A stretch of DNA of 64,000 nucleotides, taken from Paracoccus haematequi (lineage in GTDB: Bacteria > Pseudomonadota > Alphaproteobacteria > Rhodobacterales > Rhodobacteraceae). Shown piece after piece: positions 20,153 through 29,303 of this stretch; position 1 is the first letter of the stretch; every line of letters begins with the position of its first letter. Under the pieces are notes generated by a model. The model was given only the letters and a program-made list of their open reading frames with translations, did no database searches and had not been told where the DNA came from. A program made the position numbers and the translations under genes. The DNA lies in assembly GCF_900631945.1 (NCBI RefSeq), contig NZ_UZWE01000046.1:25333-89332 (forward strand), written 5' to 3'.

Positions 20153-20919
20153 CGCCCGGTAAAGCGCGCCGGGCGCTTTTCCAGGAAGGCCGTCACCCCT
20201 TCGACGAAATCCGCCGTTCGCCCCGCCGCGCCTTGCAGCCGCGCCTCCAGCGCCAGTTGGGCGTCCATGTCGTTCTGGGTCGAGGCCTGCACCGCCTCGC
20301 GGATCGCGCGATAGGCGGCGGTCGGGCCTGCGGCAAGCTGGCGGGCACGGCGCGCCACGCCGTCGGCAAAGGCGTCGTCGGGCAGGGCTTCCCAGATCAG
20401 GCCCCAATCGGCGGCCTGCCGGGCGGTGATGGGTTCTGCGAACAGCATCATGCCCATCGCGCGGGCCGCGCCCACCGCGCGCGGGATGATGAACGTCCCC
20501 CCCGCGTCGGGAACCAGGCCGATCCGCGCGAAGGCCTGGATAAAGCTGGCGCTTTCCGCCGCGATCACCACATCCGCCGCCAGCGCAAGGTTCGCGCCCG
20601 CCCCCGCCGCCACGCCGTTGACCGCCGCGATGACCGGCGCGCGGCAGGCGCGGATCGCCCGCAGCATCGGCTCGTATTCGTCCCGCAGCGTGCCCTCCAG
20701 ATCCGCCGCCGCGGCGCGGTCGGTCAGATCCTGCCCTGAACAGAAGCCGCGCCCCGCGCCGGTGATGACCAGGCAGCGCGCGTCGCTGGGCAGGGTCGAG
20801 GCGGCCTCGGTGATCTCGGCCCGCATCCGGCTGCTGAGCGCGTTCATCACCTGCGGCCGATTCAGGGTCAGCGTGGCGACCCCCTCGCTGACGGTGAATT
20901 CGATGGTCTCGAAACTCAT
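20149..20919 (-). CDS. Enoyl-CoA hydratase/isomerase, PaaG-like
   Basis: This 256-residue crotonase-family enzyme shows TGAGRGFCSGQDL and NGVAAGAGANLALAADVV (the oxyanion-hole loops), SFIQAFARIGLVPDAGG and a C-terminal EKRPARFTGR. This set is typical of PaaG, the ring-epoxide isomerase of phenylacetate degradation. No other paa genes are in the window, so the assignment rests on motifs alone, and another short-chain enoyl-CoA substrate is possible. ATG 20919 is preferred over a frame start 9 codons upstream because of its AAGGGGG ribosome site. Confidence 0.83.
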   Translation of the reverse strand: MSFETIEFTVSEGVATLTLNRPQVMNALSSRMRAEITEAASTLPSDARCLVITGAGRGFCSGQDLTDRAAAADLEGTLRDEYEPMLRAIRACRAPVIAAVNGVAAGAGANLALAADVVIAAESASFIQAFARIGLVPDAGGTFIIPRAVGAARAMGMMLFAEPITARQAADWGLIWEALPDDAFADGVARRARQLAAGPTAAYRAIREAVQASTQNDMDAQLALEARLQGAAGRTADFVEGVTAFLEKRPARFTGR

Positions 20920-20982
20920 GATTGTCCCCCTTTTGCGGGACATCATGACCGAAACGACGGCTTGGAAAAGGGCGACCCGGCG

Positions 20983-21438
20983 TCAGTCGCGCATGATCTG
21001 ATCCAGCCGGTCGCGTTCCGCCTGGGTCAGGACCTGCGCATCTTCGGGGCAGGCCGTGGCGCGGGACCGCAAGAAGCGCCAGGCGCCCAGCAGGGCCAGC
21101 AACAGCGCCAGCGGTCCGGCCAGCCACAGCACCAGGTTGCCGCCCTGGGCGCGCGGCTCGAACAGCACGAATTCGCCGAAACGGTCCACCACCGCGTCGA
21201 TCACCTGGTCATTGCTGTCGCCCGCCACGATCCGTTCCCGCACATACAGCCGCAGGTCGCGGCTGATGGGGGCGTTCGATTCGTCGATATTCTCGCCCTG
21301 GCAAACCGGGCAGCGCAGCTTTTGCGAGATTTCGCGTGCCCGCGCCTCGGCCGCCGCATCGGGCAGAACCTCGTCCGGCTGGACAGCGAAGGCCGCGACC
21401 GGCAGCAGCAGGGCAATCAGCAGGACAAGCCGCCTCAT
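20983..21438 (-). CDS. ccmH: Cytochrome c maturation protein CcmH
   Basis: CcmH is a membrane-anchored periplasmic thiol oxidoreductase that reduces apocytochrome c before heme ligation. The 151-residue protein has a signal peptide (residues 1-18), the signature LRCPVCQGENI with its redox Cys pair near residues 42-45, ISRDLRLYVRERI, and a C-terminal transmembrane helix at about 103-122. Its ATG overlaps the ccmF stop by four bases (ATGA), so it is coupled to ccmF. ccmI and the ccmABCDG genes are not here; ccmE lies about 13 kb away. Confidence 0.95.
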   Translation of the reverse strand: MRRLVLLIALLLPVAAFAVQPDEVLPDAAAEARAREISQKLRCPVCQGENIDESNAPISRDLRLYVRERIVAGDSNDQVIDAVVDRFGEFVLFEPRAQGGNLVLWLAGPLALLLALLGAWRFLRSRATACPEDAQVLTQAERDRLDQIMRD

Positions 21439-23396
21439 TCCGCGGGCACCGTCTTGGCCGGCGCGCGGCGGGCGCCCGCGGCCACGCGATAACGGCGGTC
21501 GGACAGGCTGACGATGCCACCAAGCGCCATCAGCAGCGACCCCGCCCAGATCCAGTTCGCGAAGGGCTTGATATAGATCCGCACCGCCCAGCCGCCATCC
21601 GCCTGCGCGTCGCCGATGACCAGATAGATGTCGCGGAAGATGCCGTTGTCGATGGCGGCCTCGGTCGTGGGCATGGCCTGGACGGGATAGACGCGCTTTT
21701 CGGGATGCAGCGTGGCGACCGTCCGACCGTTGCGCGCGACCTGCATCGTCGCCATGGTCGAGAGATAGTTCGGCCCCTCGACCTCATCCACGCTTTGCAG
21801 GGTGATCTGGTAATCGGCGACCGTGAAGGGCTGTCCGACCTGGGCCACGCGGATATCCTCGACCTGCCAGGCGGTCAGCAGGGCGACGCCGATGAAGGTG
21901 ACGCCCAGCCCGGCATGGGCGGCGGCCTTGCCCCAATCGGCGCGCGGCAGGCGCAACAGGCGCGACAGGCCCGACTGGCCGGTGCGGTGGATCAGCTCGG
22001 CCAAGGCGCCGAAGATGATCCAGGCGCCCAGGCCCGCGCCGATGACGGCAATGGCCGACCGCCCGGTCGAGACCGCCCAGACAAGCGCCATGACCGCGCC
22101 GGTCAGCGCCAGCGCGGGCCACAGCGGCCGCATCGCCCGGCCCAGAACCGCCCGCTTCCAGGGCAGGATCGACCCCAGGGGAAGCACCATGGCCAGCACG
22201 ATCATGAACGGTGTAAAGGCCTGGTTGAAGAAGGGTGCGCCGACCGACAGCTTGCGGTCCCACAGCAGTTCCGCGATCAGCGGCCACATCGTGCCGATGA
22301 AGACCACGAAGGCCGAGACCGCCAGCAGGACGTTGTTCAGCACCAGGGCCCCTTCGCGCGACACCGGGGCGAAGACCCCCTTGGCCGTCATCTGCTGCGC
22401 CCGCGCGGCATAGAGCGTCAGCGCCCCGCCGGTGAAGACCACCAGGATGCCCAGGATGAACACCCCCCGCGCCGGATCGCTGGCGAAGCTGTGGACGGAT
22501 GTGATCACGCCCGACCGGACGATGAACGTCCCGATCATCGAAAAGCCGAAGGCCATGATCGCCAGCAGGATGGTCCAGCTTTTCAGCGCCTCGCGCTTTT
22601 CCACCACAACGGCGCTGTGCAGCAGGGCGGCGGCCAGCAGCCAGGGCATGAAGCTGGCGTTTTCCACCGGATCCCAGAACCAGAAGCCGCCCCAGCCAAG
22701 CTCGTAATAGGCCCACCAGCTGCCAAGCGCGATGCCGATGGTCAGGAACATCCAGGCGGCCAGCGTCCAGGGCCGCACCCACCGCGCCCAGGCGGCGTCC
22801 ACGCGTCCTTCGATCAGGGCGGCGACGGCGAAGCTGAAGGCCATCGAAAGGCCGACATAGCCCAGATAAAGGAACGGCGGGTGAAACGCCAAACCGGGGT
22901 CTTGCAGCAGCGGGTTCAGGTCGCGCCCGTCGAAGGGCGGGCTTGCCAGCCGCAGGAACGGGTTCGAGGTGAAGATGATGAAGGCATAGAAGGCCGCGCC
23001 GATCGCGGCCTGCACCGCCAGCACCCGCGCCCGCAGCGCCGGCGGCAGGTTGTCGCCGAAAGCCGCGGCCGCCGCGCCGAACAGCGCCAGAATCAGCACC
23101 CACAGCAGCATGGATCCTTCGTGGTTCCCCCAGACGCCGCTGATCTTGTAGAGCATGGGTTTCGCGGTATGCGAGTTCTCGTAAACCAGCTTCAGCGAGA
23201 AGTCGGACGAGACGAAGGCCATCGTCAGCGCCGCGAAGGACAGCCCGACCAGCAGGAACTGCGCCACGGCGGCGGGACGGGCGCTGTCCATCCACGGCCC
23301 CCATCCCTTCGACGCCCCGACCATCGGCACCACCATCTGGAACAACGATACCGCAAAGGCGAGGATCAGGGCGAAATGGCCGAATTCTGCTGTCAT
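21435..23396 (-). CDS. ccmF: Heme lyase CcmF (cytochrome c maturation)
   Basis: CcmF is the polytopic membrane subunit of the heme lyase that attaches heme from CcmE to apocytochrome c in the periplasm. The 653-residue protein has many transmembrane helices and the Trp-rich heme-handling motif GSWWAYYELGWGGFWFWDPVENASFMPW. Conserved periplasmic His residues lie in WGNHEGSML, FHPPFLYLGY and VHSFASD. Length is normal. ATG 23396 gives the MTAEFGHFALILAF start. It heads ccmF-ccmH. Confidence 0.96.
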   Translation of the reverse strand: MTAEFGHFALILAFAVSLFQMVVPMVGASKGWGPWMDSARPAAVAQFLLVGLSFAALTMAFVSSDFSLKLVYENSHTAKPMLYKISGVWGNHEGSMLLWVLILALFGAAAAAFGDNLPPALRARVLAVQAAIGAAFYAFIIFTSNPFLRLASPPFDGRDLNPLLQDPGLAFHPPFLYLGYVGLSMAFSFAVAALIEGRVDAAWARWVRPWTLAAWMFLTIGIALGSWWAYYELGWGGFWFWDPVENASFMPWLLAAALLHSAVVVEKREALKSWTILLAIMAFGFSMIGTFIVRSGVITSVHSFASDPARGVFILGILVVFTGGALTLYAARAQQMTAKGVFAPVSREGALVLNNVLLAVSAFVVFIGTMWPLIAELLWDRKLSVGAPFFNQAFTPFMIVLAMVLPLGSILPWKRAVLGRAMRPLWPALALTGAVMALVWAVSTGRSAIAVIGAGLGAWIIFGALAELIHRTGQSGLSRLLRLPRADWGKAAAHAGLGVTFIGVALLTAWQVEDIRVAQVGQPFTVADYQITLQSVDEVEGPNYLSTMATMQVARNGRTVATLHPEKRVYPVQAMPTTEAAIDNGIFRDIYLVIGDAQADGGWAVRIYIKPFANWIWAGSLLMALGGIVSLSDRRYRVAAGARRAPAKTVPAE

Positions 23397-23497
23397 GGCT
23401 TGGATCCTTGGGTTCCGCCGATCATAGGGCCACAGAAAAAGGGGGGAAAGTCCCCCCTTGGTCGCCGTCATCAGTTTTGCGTGTCGCGCGCTGCGGC

Positions 23498-24037
23498 CTA
23501 TTCGCGCAGGGTCGCCACCCAGTCGCGCAGCGCCGCGTTGTCGGCGAAATCGTCGCGGGGACGCTGGGCCGGCACCTGCCCGGTCGATGCCTGCCCCGCC
23601 GTCGCCGTGACGCTGGTCTGCACCTGCGCGGCGGGCCAGACGCGGTGGCGGAAATGATGCGCCTCTCGTGCGCCGAAATAGAAGCCGACGATGGCCCCCA
23701 GCAGCCACCACAGCGGTTCGGGCACCTGTTGCAGCCCGACCATGCGCAGGCCGAAGCCCTGCGGCTCGACCATGGCATAGACGAACAGGCCCATCGTCCC
23801 CAAGGCCAGAAGCGGCCGGGGAAGCCTGTTCAGGCCATTGACGAAGCTGTCGAAAAAGCCGGGGCGGACGGTCTGGAATTCCTGTCCCAGCTGGGTGATG
23901 GCGCGGGCATAAGCCTCCTCCTCAAGCTCCATCTTGCGGGTGGCGTTCTGGGTGAAGACCTCGGCCATGCCGGTCGCGGCGCTGCCCAGGGCGGTGACGC
24001 CCTGCCCCAGCCCGATGAAGCGGTCGATCATGCCCAT
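23498..24037 (-). CDS. Holin, GTA_holin_3TM-type
   Basis: This 179-residue protein has a Glu-rich N-terminal helix (residues 25-55) and hydrophobic segments at about 72-90 and 106-120, matching the three-helix holin family associated with rhodobacterial gene transfer agents. It would form inner-membrane holes that release the endolysin. A Thr/Ala/Gln-rich linker and a polar tail follow. Its ATG (24037) lies 10 bases inside the end of the endolysin gene, so the two lysis functions are coupled. No phage structural genes are nearby. Confidence 0.82.
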   Translation of the reverse strand: MGMIDRFIGLGQGVTALGSAATGMAEVFTQNATRKMELEEEAYARAITQLGQEFQTVRPGFFDSFVNGLNRLPRPLLALGTMGLFVYAMVEPQGFGLRMVGLQQVPEPLWWLLGAIVGFYFGAREAHHFRHRVWPAAQVQTSVTATAGQASTGQVPAQRPRDDFADNAALRDWVATLRE

Positions 24038-24639
24038 TTGGCGGTCCTTTCGCGATGCTCGGCCTCGGTCAGGTGATAGCGGGGGCTGATGAATTCCTCG
24101 GCCCGGGTGATCCAGCCGCCCTTGCCGCCCGCCTTGCTGCGCGCATATTTCCGGCTGGCCGGGCGCTGATCGGCCAAGGCATAGTAGTAATTTCGCCGGG
24201 CGATCCCATAGGCATCGGCCAGGTGATCGGGCGCCGCAGCGGCGGCGTCGCGCGCGGCGGCGACGGTCTGCGGGCCGATCACGCCGTCCGCCGTGGCCGA
24301 AAAGCCCATGCGCGCGACCAGCCGTTGCAGGATCTTCACCGCATTGGTCCCGGCATTCACATACATGTCGAAGACGCTGGCCTGCACCGCCTCGGGCAAT
24401 TCCGACAGGCGCGGGCGGCGGAAATAGTGTTCGACGAAGATCTGCTGCGCCTGGCCACGGGTCAGCGACCGCACGTCGGTCGCGTCGATGCGCCCGTCGC
24501 GGTTCAGATCCAGGCCCAGAGCCTTCATCGTCCCGATGGTCACGCCGAAATTCGTGGCGCCGCCCGGATCGTCCGGGTCGTTCACATAACCGCCCTCGCG
24601 CCCGACGATCTGGGCCGCGACTTCCTCAACGCTTGGCAT
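24028..24639 (-). CDS. GH108-family endolysin (N-acetylmuramidase) with EF-hand-like loop
   Basis: This 203-residue peptidoglycan hydrolase has the GH108 catalytic motif REGGYVNDPDDPGGATNFGVT with Glu15. The C-terminal peptidoglycan-binding part includes DGVIGPQTVAAA and the Tyr/Arg-rich AYGIARRNYYYAL. Residues 44-55 read D-x-N-x-D-G-x-I-D-x-x-D, a complete EF-hand-type calcium loop followed by VRSLT, so activity may be calcium-dependent. There is no signal peptide, so export depends on the coupled holin. The ATG at 24639 is preferred over one 10 codons upstream. The pair most likely lyses donor cells to release gene transfer agent particles. Confidence 0.84.
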   Translation of the reverse strand: MPSVEEVAAQIVGREGGYVNDPDDPGGATNFGVTIGTMKALGLDLNRDGRIDATDVRSLTRGQAQQIFVEHYFRRPRLSELPEAVQASVFDMYVNAGTNAVKILQRLVARMGFSATADGVIGPQTVAAARDAAAAAPDHLADAYGIARRNYYYALADQRPASRKYARSKAGGKGGWITRAEEFISPRYHLTEAEHRERTAKWA

Positions 24640-24680
24640 GAATACCCCCGTCCTGAAACCAGGGCGCAAGGGTGGCGGGG

Positions 24681-24710
24681 GCGCGTTAACGGGCTGTTAA
24701 CCCGTCGCGC
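24681..24710. terminator. GC-rich hairpin downstream of cinA
   Basis: GCGCG and ACGGG (with a TTA bulge between them) pair with CCCGT and CGCGC across a 7-base loop, a 10-bp stem starting 5 bases after the cinA stop on the minus strand. No T-run follows, so termination would be weak or factor-dependent. It also contains two GTTAAC copies. Confidence 0.4.
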
Positions 24711-24714
24711 GTTG

Positions 24715-25185
24715 CTAGCCGCGCAACGCGTCCAGCAGCATCCGCAGCGCGTGGTCCACGGTCGCGGCGCGGACCTGGCTGCGGCCGATGGCGCCGAATT
24801 CCACGGTTTCCGTGCGGGTGCCGAAGGGCTGGGCGATGCCGAAGCAGACGCGCCCCTCGGGCTTGTGTTCCGACCCGCCCGGCCCGGCGATCCCTGTCAC
24901 CGACACCGCGATTCCGGCATCCGAGTTGCGCAGCGCGCCCAGGGCCATTTCCGCCGCGACCTGTTCGCTGACGGCGCCGTGGGCGTCCAGCGTTTCGGCG
25001 CGGACGCCCAGCATCTGCCGCTTGGCGGCGTTGGAATAGGTGACGAAGCCCCGATCCACGGCGTCCGAGGATCCCGGCACCTCGGTCAGCGCGCCCGCGA
25101 TCAGCCCGCCGGTGCAGCTTTCGGCGGTGGCGATCATCACGCCGCGCGCGCGGGCGGCATCCAGAACGTCAGAGGCAAGGGTCAC
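24715..25185 (-). CDS. CinA C-terminal-domain protein (nicotinamide-nucleotide amidohydrolase, PncC-like)
   Basis: This 156-residue stand-alone CinA-C domain deamidates nicotinamide mononucleotide in the pyridine nucleotide cycle. Motifs: MIATAESCTGGLIAGALTEVPGSS with the catalytic Ser, FVTYSNAAKRQMLGV, and VSVTGIAGPGGSEHKPEGRVCFG. The N-terminal COG1058 domain of full CinA is absent, as in PncC. The start is GTG 25185, overlapping the pgpA stop (GTGA). It is the last gene of purL-ispDF-pgpA-cinA. Confidence 0.92.
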   Translation of the reverse strand: MTLASDVLDAARARGVMIATAESCTGGLIAGALTEVPGSSDAVDRGFVTYSNAAKRQMLGVRAETLDAHGAVSEQVAAEMALGALRNSDAGIAVSVTGIAGPGGSEHKPEGRVCFGIAQPFGTRTETVEFGAIGRSQVRAATVDHALRMLLDALRG

Positions 25186-25679
25186 AGCATCGGCTCCAGC
25201 ACGGCATGGTAAAGGCCCGCCAAGGCGACGGACCCGACGCCCGCGAACAGCCCGGCCCACAGGTCGTCCATCATCACGCCCACGGCCCCGCCCTGCCGGT
25301 CGGCGCGGCCCACCAGCCAGGGTTTCCAGATGTCGAACAGCCGGAACAGCAGGAAGGGCACGACAAAGCCCGGCCAGGCGTCGAGGATCGAGATCCCGTG
25401 CCGCCACAGCGGGATGACGGTAAAGGACATGGCCAGCCACTGGCCCGCCACCTCGTCGATCACGATCCAGGACGGGTCTTCGTCGGTGGTCAGCCGCAGC
25501 GCCTGCGGCACCGCCCAGAAGCCGACCACCGCGGCAAGAACCGCGCCCAGGGGGATCAGCAACGCGCCCCCCGCCTGATAGACCAGGACGGCCAGCAGGA
25601 CGGCGGCGGCGGATCCCCAGGTGCCGGGCGCGGGACGCAGGCGGCCGATGCCGAAAAAGGTGACGATCATCGCGATCAT
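25182..25679 (-). CDS. pgpA: Phosphatidylglycerophosphatase A
   Basis: This 165-residue integral membrane enzyme dephosphorylates phosphatidylglycerol phosphate in phospholipid synthesis. Family motifs GIGRLRPAPGTWGS and VIDEVAGQW carry the acidic catalytic residues, followed by FRLFDIWKPWLVG and GVMMDDLWAGL. Four hydrophobic segments are evident. It starts 3 bases after the ispDF stop. ATG 25679 is used; an ATG three codons later is also possible. Confidence 0.94.
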   Translation of the reverse strand: MIAMIVTFFGIGRLRPAPGTWGSAAAVLLAVLVYQAGGALLIPLGAVLAAVVGFWAVPQALRLTTDEDPSWIVIDEVAGQWLAMSFTVIPLWRHGISILDAWPGFVVPFLLFRLFDIWKPWLVGRADRQGGAVGVMMDDLWAGLFAGVGSVALAGLYHAVLEPML

Positions 25680-25682
25680 GGG

Positions 25683-26825
25683 TCAGGCCTTCATCAGCGC
25701 GGCGGTGGCGATGGCGGCGATGCCCTCGCGCCGCCCGGTGAAGCCCAGCCGTTCCGAGGTGGTGGCCTTGACGCTGATGCGCGCCGGATCGACGTGCATG
25801 ATCTGCGCCAGACGTGCCTGCATGGCCTGCGCGTGTGGGCCGATTTTCGGCGCCTCGCAGATCAGCGTCACGTCGGCATTGCCGAAGGTGAACCCCCGTT
25901 CGCGGGCCAGGTCGGCCGCGTGGCGCAGGAAGATGGCGCTGTCGGCGCCCTTCCATTGCGGATCGCTGGGCGGGAAATGACGGCCGATATCGCCCTCGGC
26001 CAAGGCGCCATAGATGGCGTCGGTCAGGGCGTGCATCCCCACATCGGCGTCGGAGTGGCCGACCAGGCCCGCCTCATGCGCGATCCGCACGCCGCAGAGC
26101 CAGACGTGGTCGCCCGGCCCGAAGGCGTGAACGTCGTAGCCGTTGCCAAGGCGGATATCCATCGCGGCCCCCAGAATGCGTTCGGCCCGCGCGAAATCGG
26201 CGGGAAAGGTGATCTTCAGATTGTCCTCGGACCCTGGCGTGATGGCAACCGGGATCCCGGCCTTGAGAGCCAGTTCCACATCGTCGGCGGCGTTGTCCGG
26301 GTGGAGGCGGTGCGCTTTGGATATTTGGTCCAAGGCAAAGCCCTGAGGCGTTTGCGCGCGGAACAACCCGTCGCGGGGGGCGGTGGCGGTGACGGTGTTG
26401 TCCCCACCGCGCCACAAGGCATCGGTAACAGGCAGCGCCGGGGCGGCGGCGGGCGCGCCCACTTGCAGCGCGTCGATCACGCCCCGGATCACCGCGTCGC
26501 TGACCAGGGGACGCGCGCCGTCGTGGATCAGGACATGGGTCGCCTGCCCTTGCAGCGCCTCAAGCCCCGCCATGACGCTGGCGGCGCGTGTGTCTCCGCC
26601 GGTGACGATGGTCACGCCGCCCGCGAAATCTCGCAGCGCGCGGGCCATGTCGTCAGGATGGACCACCAGCACCACGCGGCCGAAGCCCGCGAAGGCGTCA
26701 AGCGAGCGGGCCAGGACGCTGCGGCCCGCGAGGTCGCGCCATTGCTTCGGCTCGCCCCCGGCGCGGGTGCCGCGTCCGGCGGCGGTGACGATGGCGGCAT
26801 AACCCGCCGGGGCCCTGACCGTCAT
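25683..26825 (-). CDS. ispDF: Bifunctional IspD/IspF (isoprenoid precursor synthesis)
   Basis: This 380-residue fusion catalyses two non-consecutive steps of the MEP pathway. Residues 1-220 are the IspD cytidylyltransferase ([35 protein letters not shown]). Residues 222-380 are the IspF cyclase ([22 protein letters not shown] with metal-binding Asp/His, [25 protein letters not shown], and [16 protein letters not shown]). The fusion is usual in alphaproteobacteria. Its ATG overlaps the purL stop (ATGA). A dispersed motif copy lies inside the coding sequence at 26319-26340. Confidence 0.96.
   Translation of the reverse strand: MTVRAPAGYAAIVTAAGRGTRAGGEPKQWRDLAGRSVLARSLDAFAGFGRVVLVVHPDDMARALRDFAGGVTIVTGGDTRAASVMAGLEALQGQATHVLIHDGARPLVSDAVIRGVIDALQVGAPAAAPALPVTDALWRGGDNTVTATAPRDGLFRAQTPQGFALDQISKAHRLHPDNAADDVELALKAGIPVAITPGSEDNLKITFPADFARAERILGAAMDIRLGNGYDVHAFGPGDHVWLCGVRIAHEAGLVGHSDADVGMHALTDAIYGALAEGDIGRHFPPSDPQWKGADSAIFLRHAADLARERGFTFGNADVTLICEAPKIGPHAQAMQARLAQIMHVDPARISVKATTSERLGFTGRREGIAAIATAALMKA
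26319..26340 (+). repeat. Copy 2 of the short dispersed motif, inside ispDF
   Basis: This 22-bp string (ATATTTG, two variable bases, CCAAGGCAAA) matches 18 of 22 bases of the intergenic copy at 14354-14375. On the minus strand it encodes part of the IspD segment ALDQISKAH; the protein shows no insertion there, so it may be a chance match. Confidence 0.35.
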
Positions 26826-29002
26826 GCGTGGTCCGGCATGTCGCCCCGGATCGCCTTGGCAAAGGCGGTGCGATACAGGTCCGACAGGTCCGCCAGATCG
26901 CCCGCGTCATCGCCCATCTGCACGGCCAGGCCGCCGAAGACGCCCACTTGCGCGGCGGGAACGCCTGCCGCGTCGGCGGCCTTCAGCAGGGCGTCGGCGC
27001 CTTCCGCCGTGCAGGCAACCAGATAACGGGCCTGGTCCTCTCCGAACAGCTGCGCGATGTCGCCGCTGTCCAGCCGGATGCCGATGCCCGCCGCCTCGGC
27101 CATCTCGAAGGCGGCAAGCGCCAGGCCGCCGTCGGACAGGTCGGTCGCCGATGTCACCAGCGCGCGGTTGGCGCGCAGGAATTCGCCATGCTTGCGCTCG
27201 GCGGCCAGATCGACAGGGGGGGCGTCGCCTTCCTCGATCCCGAAAGCCTCGGCGGCAAGGGCCGACTGGCCCAGGTGGCCGCGCGTCTCGCCGATGACGA
27301 CGGCCACGTCGCCTTCCGACGGCAGGCCCGCGATCAGGTTCGACAGGTCGTCGATCAGGCCCACGCCGCCGATGGTAGGGGTGGGCAGGATGCCCTTGCC
27401 GTCGGTTTCGTTGTACAGCGACACGTTGCCCGACACGATCGGGAAATCCAGTGCCGCGCAGGCTTCTCCGATGCCTTTGATGGCGCCGACAAGCTGGCCC
27501 ATGATCTCGGGCTTTTCGGGGTTGCCGAAGTTCAGGTTGTCGGTGGTGGCCAGCGGCAGCGCGCCCACGGCGGTGAGGTTGCGATAAGCCTCGGCCACGG
27601 CCTGCTTGCCGCCCTCGAAGGGGTTCGCCTTGACGTAGCGGGGCGTCACGTCGCTGGTAAAGGCCAGCGCCTTGTTCGTGCCGTGGACACGGACCACGCC
27701 CGCGCCCATGCCGGGGCGGCGGATCGTGTCGGCGCCCACCTGGGTGTCGTATTGTTCCCAGACCCAGCCCTTGTGGGCATGGTTGGGCGAACCGATCAGC
27801 GCCCGCAGCGCCTTGAGGGGCGTGATCGGCGGCAGGGTCGGCGCGGGACCGGCGGCGGGGGTTTCCACCCAAGGGCGGTCGTATTCCGGCGCGCTGGAGG
27901 ACAGCTTGGACAGCGGCAGGTCGGCCTTGACCTCATTGCCATGCAGGATCAGGAAGCGGTCCTCGGCGATGGTCTCGCCCACGATGGCGAAATCCAGATC
28001 CCATTTCTCGAAGATCGCGCGGGCCTCGGCCTCCTTCTCGGGCTTCAGCACCATCAGCATCCGTTCCTGCGATTCCGACAGCATCATCTCATAAGCCGTC
28101 ATGGCGGTTTCGCGCTGCGGCACGGCGTCGAGGATCAGCTTGATGCCCAGCCCGCCCTTGTCGCCCATCTCGACCGCCGAACAGGTCAGCCCGGCCGCGC
28201 CCATATCCTGGATCGAAATGACGGAATCCGTCTGCATCAGTTCCAGGCAGGCTTCCAGCAGGCATTTCTCGGTGAAGGGGTCGCCCACCTGCACCGTTGG
28301 GCGCTTTTCCTCGATGGAGTCGTCGAACTCGGCCGATGCCATGGTTGCGCCGCCCACCCCGTCGCGGCCGGTCTTGGCGCCCAGATAGACGACCGGCATC
28401 CCGATCCCCGAGGCCGCCGAATAGAAAATCTTGTCCGCATCGGCCAGACCGGCCGCGAAGGCGTTGACCAGGCAGTTGCCGTCATAGCTGCGGTGGAAGC
28501 GCACCTCTCCGCCCACGTTCGGGACGCCGAAGGCGTTGCCATAGGCGCCGATGCCCTCGACCACGCCCTTGACCAGATGCGGGGTCTTGGGATGTTCGGG
28601 GCGGCCGAAGGACAGCGCGTTCATGGCGGCGATGGGGCGCGCGCCCATGGTGAACACGTCGCGCAGGATGCCGCCCACGCCGGTCGCGGCGCCCTGGTGC
28701 GGCTCGATGTAGGAGGGGTGGTTGTGGCTTTCCATCTTGAAGACCACCGCCTGGCCGTCGCCGATGTCCACCACGCCCGCGTTCTCGCCGGGGCCGCAGA
28801 TCACCTGCGGGCCGGTGGTGGGCAGGGTGCGCAGCCATTTCTTGGACGATTTATAGGAGCAATGCTCGTTCCACATCGCCGAGAAGATGCCCAGTTCGGT
28901 GAACGTGGGTTCGCGCCCGATGATGTCCAGGATCCGGTCGTATTCGTCGGGCTTCAGCCCGTGCGCGGCGATCAGGTCGGGGGTGATCGTCGGTTCCTGC
29001 AT
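26822..29002 (-). CDS. purL: Phosphoribosylformylglycinamidine synthase subunit PurL
   Basis: This 726-residue subunit of the small (PurLQS) type synthase makes FGAM from FGAR, ATP and ammonia in purine synthesis. Visible motifs: [16 protein letters not shown] near residue 45 with the catalytic His, [41 protein letters not shown], and the second-half [15 protein letters not shown] and [20 protein letters not shown]. Length fits the small form, so PurS and PurQ must be encoded elsewhere. It is the first gene of purL-ispDF-pgpA-cinA. Confidence 0.97.
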   Translation of the reverse strand: MQEPTITPDLIAAHGLKPDEYDRILDIIGREPTFTELGIFSAMWNEHCSYKSSKKWLRTLPTTGPQVICGPGENAGVVDIGDGQAVVFKMESHNHPSYIEPHQGAATGVGGILRDVFTMGARPIAAMNALSFGRPEHPKTPHLVKGVVEGIGAYGNAFGVPNVGGEVRFHRSYDGNCLVNAFAAGLADADKIFYSAASGIGMPVVYLGAKTGRDGVGGATMASAEFDDSIEEKRPTVQVGDPFTEKCLLEACLELMQTDSVISIQDMGAAGLTCSAVEMGDKGGLGIKLILDAVPQRETAMTAYEMMLSESQERMLMVLKPEKEAEARAIFEKWDLDFAIVGETIAEDRFLILHGNEVKADLPLSKLSSSAPEYDRPWVETPAAGPAPTLPPITPLKALRALIGSPNHAHKGWVWEQYDTQVGADTIRRPGMGAGVVRVHGTNKALAFTSDVTPRYVKANPFEGGKQAVAEAYRNLTAVGALPLATTDNLNFGNPEKPEIMGQLVGAIKGIGEACAALDFPIVSGNVSLYNETDGKGILPTPTIGGVGLIDDLSNLIAGLPSEGDVAVVIGETRGHLGQSALAAEAFGIEEGDAPPVDLAAERKHGEFLRANRALVTSATDLSDGGLALAAFEMAEAAGIGIRLDSGDIAQLFGEDQARYLVACTAEGADALLKAADAAGVPAAQVGVFGGLAVQMGDDAGDLADLSDLYRTAFAKAIRGDMPDHA

Positions 29003-29094
29003 CGTGGTGCCTTCCTGCCGAGGTTTCCCGGCCTTTTATGGCCAGATGCCGCGCATGGGAAGGCCCGCCCGAGGCCCGCCCCCGAGGCAGGGCC

Positions 29095-29121
29095 AAAAAA
29101 AAGCCGGGCACGAGGCCCGGC
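29095..29121 (-). terminator. Rho-independent terminator of the intergenic small RNA
   Basis: On the minus strand GCCGGGC (29121-29115) pairs with GCCCGGC (29109-29103) across a 5-base loop and is followed by eight T (29102-29095). This is a textbook intrinsic terminator located upstream of purL, about 180 bp beyond the LysR gene. Confidence 0.88.
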
Positions 29122-29178
29122 CTAAGTCCAACAGGGAGGTAGAAGGTGATGAGCGATTACGCTGACCATCGCCTTCGA
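29095..29178 (-). ncRNA. Probable trans-acting small RNA with an anti-Shine-Dalgarno stretch
   Basis: The minus strand between LysR and purL holds a promoter-like pair, about 84 transcribed bases and a perfect intrinsic terminator. The predicted RNA has a 5' hairpin (AAGG/CCTT and GATG/CATC arms, or alternatively GCGAT/ATCGC), then a single-stranded stretch containing ACCUCCCU, complementary to ribosome-binding sites, then the terminator. This layout is that of alphaproteobacterial regulatory RNAs with CCUCC loops (MmgR/suhB-like and others). No ORF on this strand explains it. The 5' end is estimated from the -10 box. Confidence 0.6.
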
Positions 29179-29183
29179 CGCTT

Positions 29184-29212
29184 GATTTATGGGCAGGTTG
29201 TTAACGGTTCAA
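29184..29212 (-). promoter_or_regulatory. Predicted promoter of the small RNA
   Basis: On the minus strand TTGAAC (29212-29207) is a -35-like box and the CATAAATC stretch (29191-29184) gives a -10-like box 15-17 bases downstream depending on register. Both match the housekeeping consensus partially (about 4 of 6 for -35). Confidence 0.45.
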
Positions 29213-29303
29213 GACCAATGGCACCGCCCCGCCCGCATAGCCGCCATGCAGTGGCGGAATGGCGACACGCGGAAGTTGCAGATATGTCGCGCGGCTTGCG
29301 ACC

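Noticed and set aside
23498..24639. Prophage remnant, suggested by holin and endolysin.
   Set aside because: No capsid, tail, terminase, integrase or repressor genes are nearby and GC is normal; the pair fits the unlinked lysis genes of gene transfer agents better.
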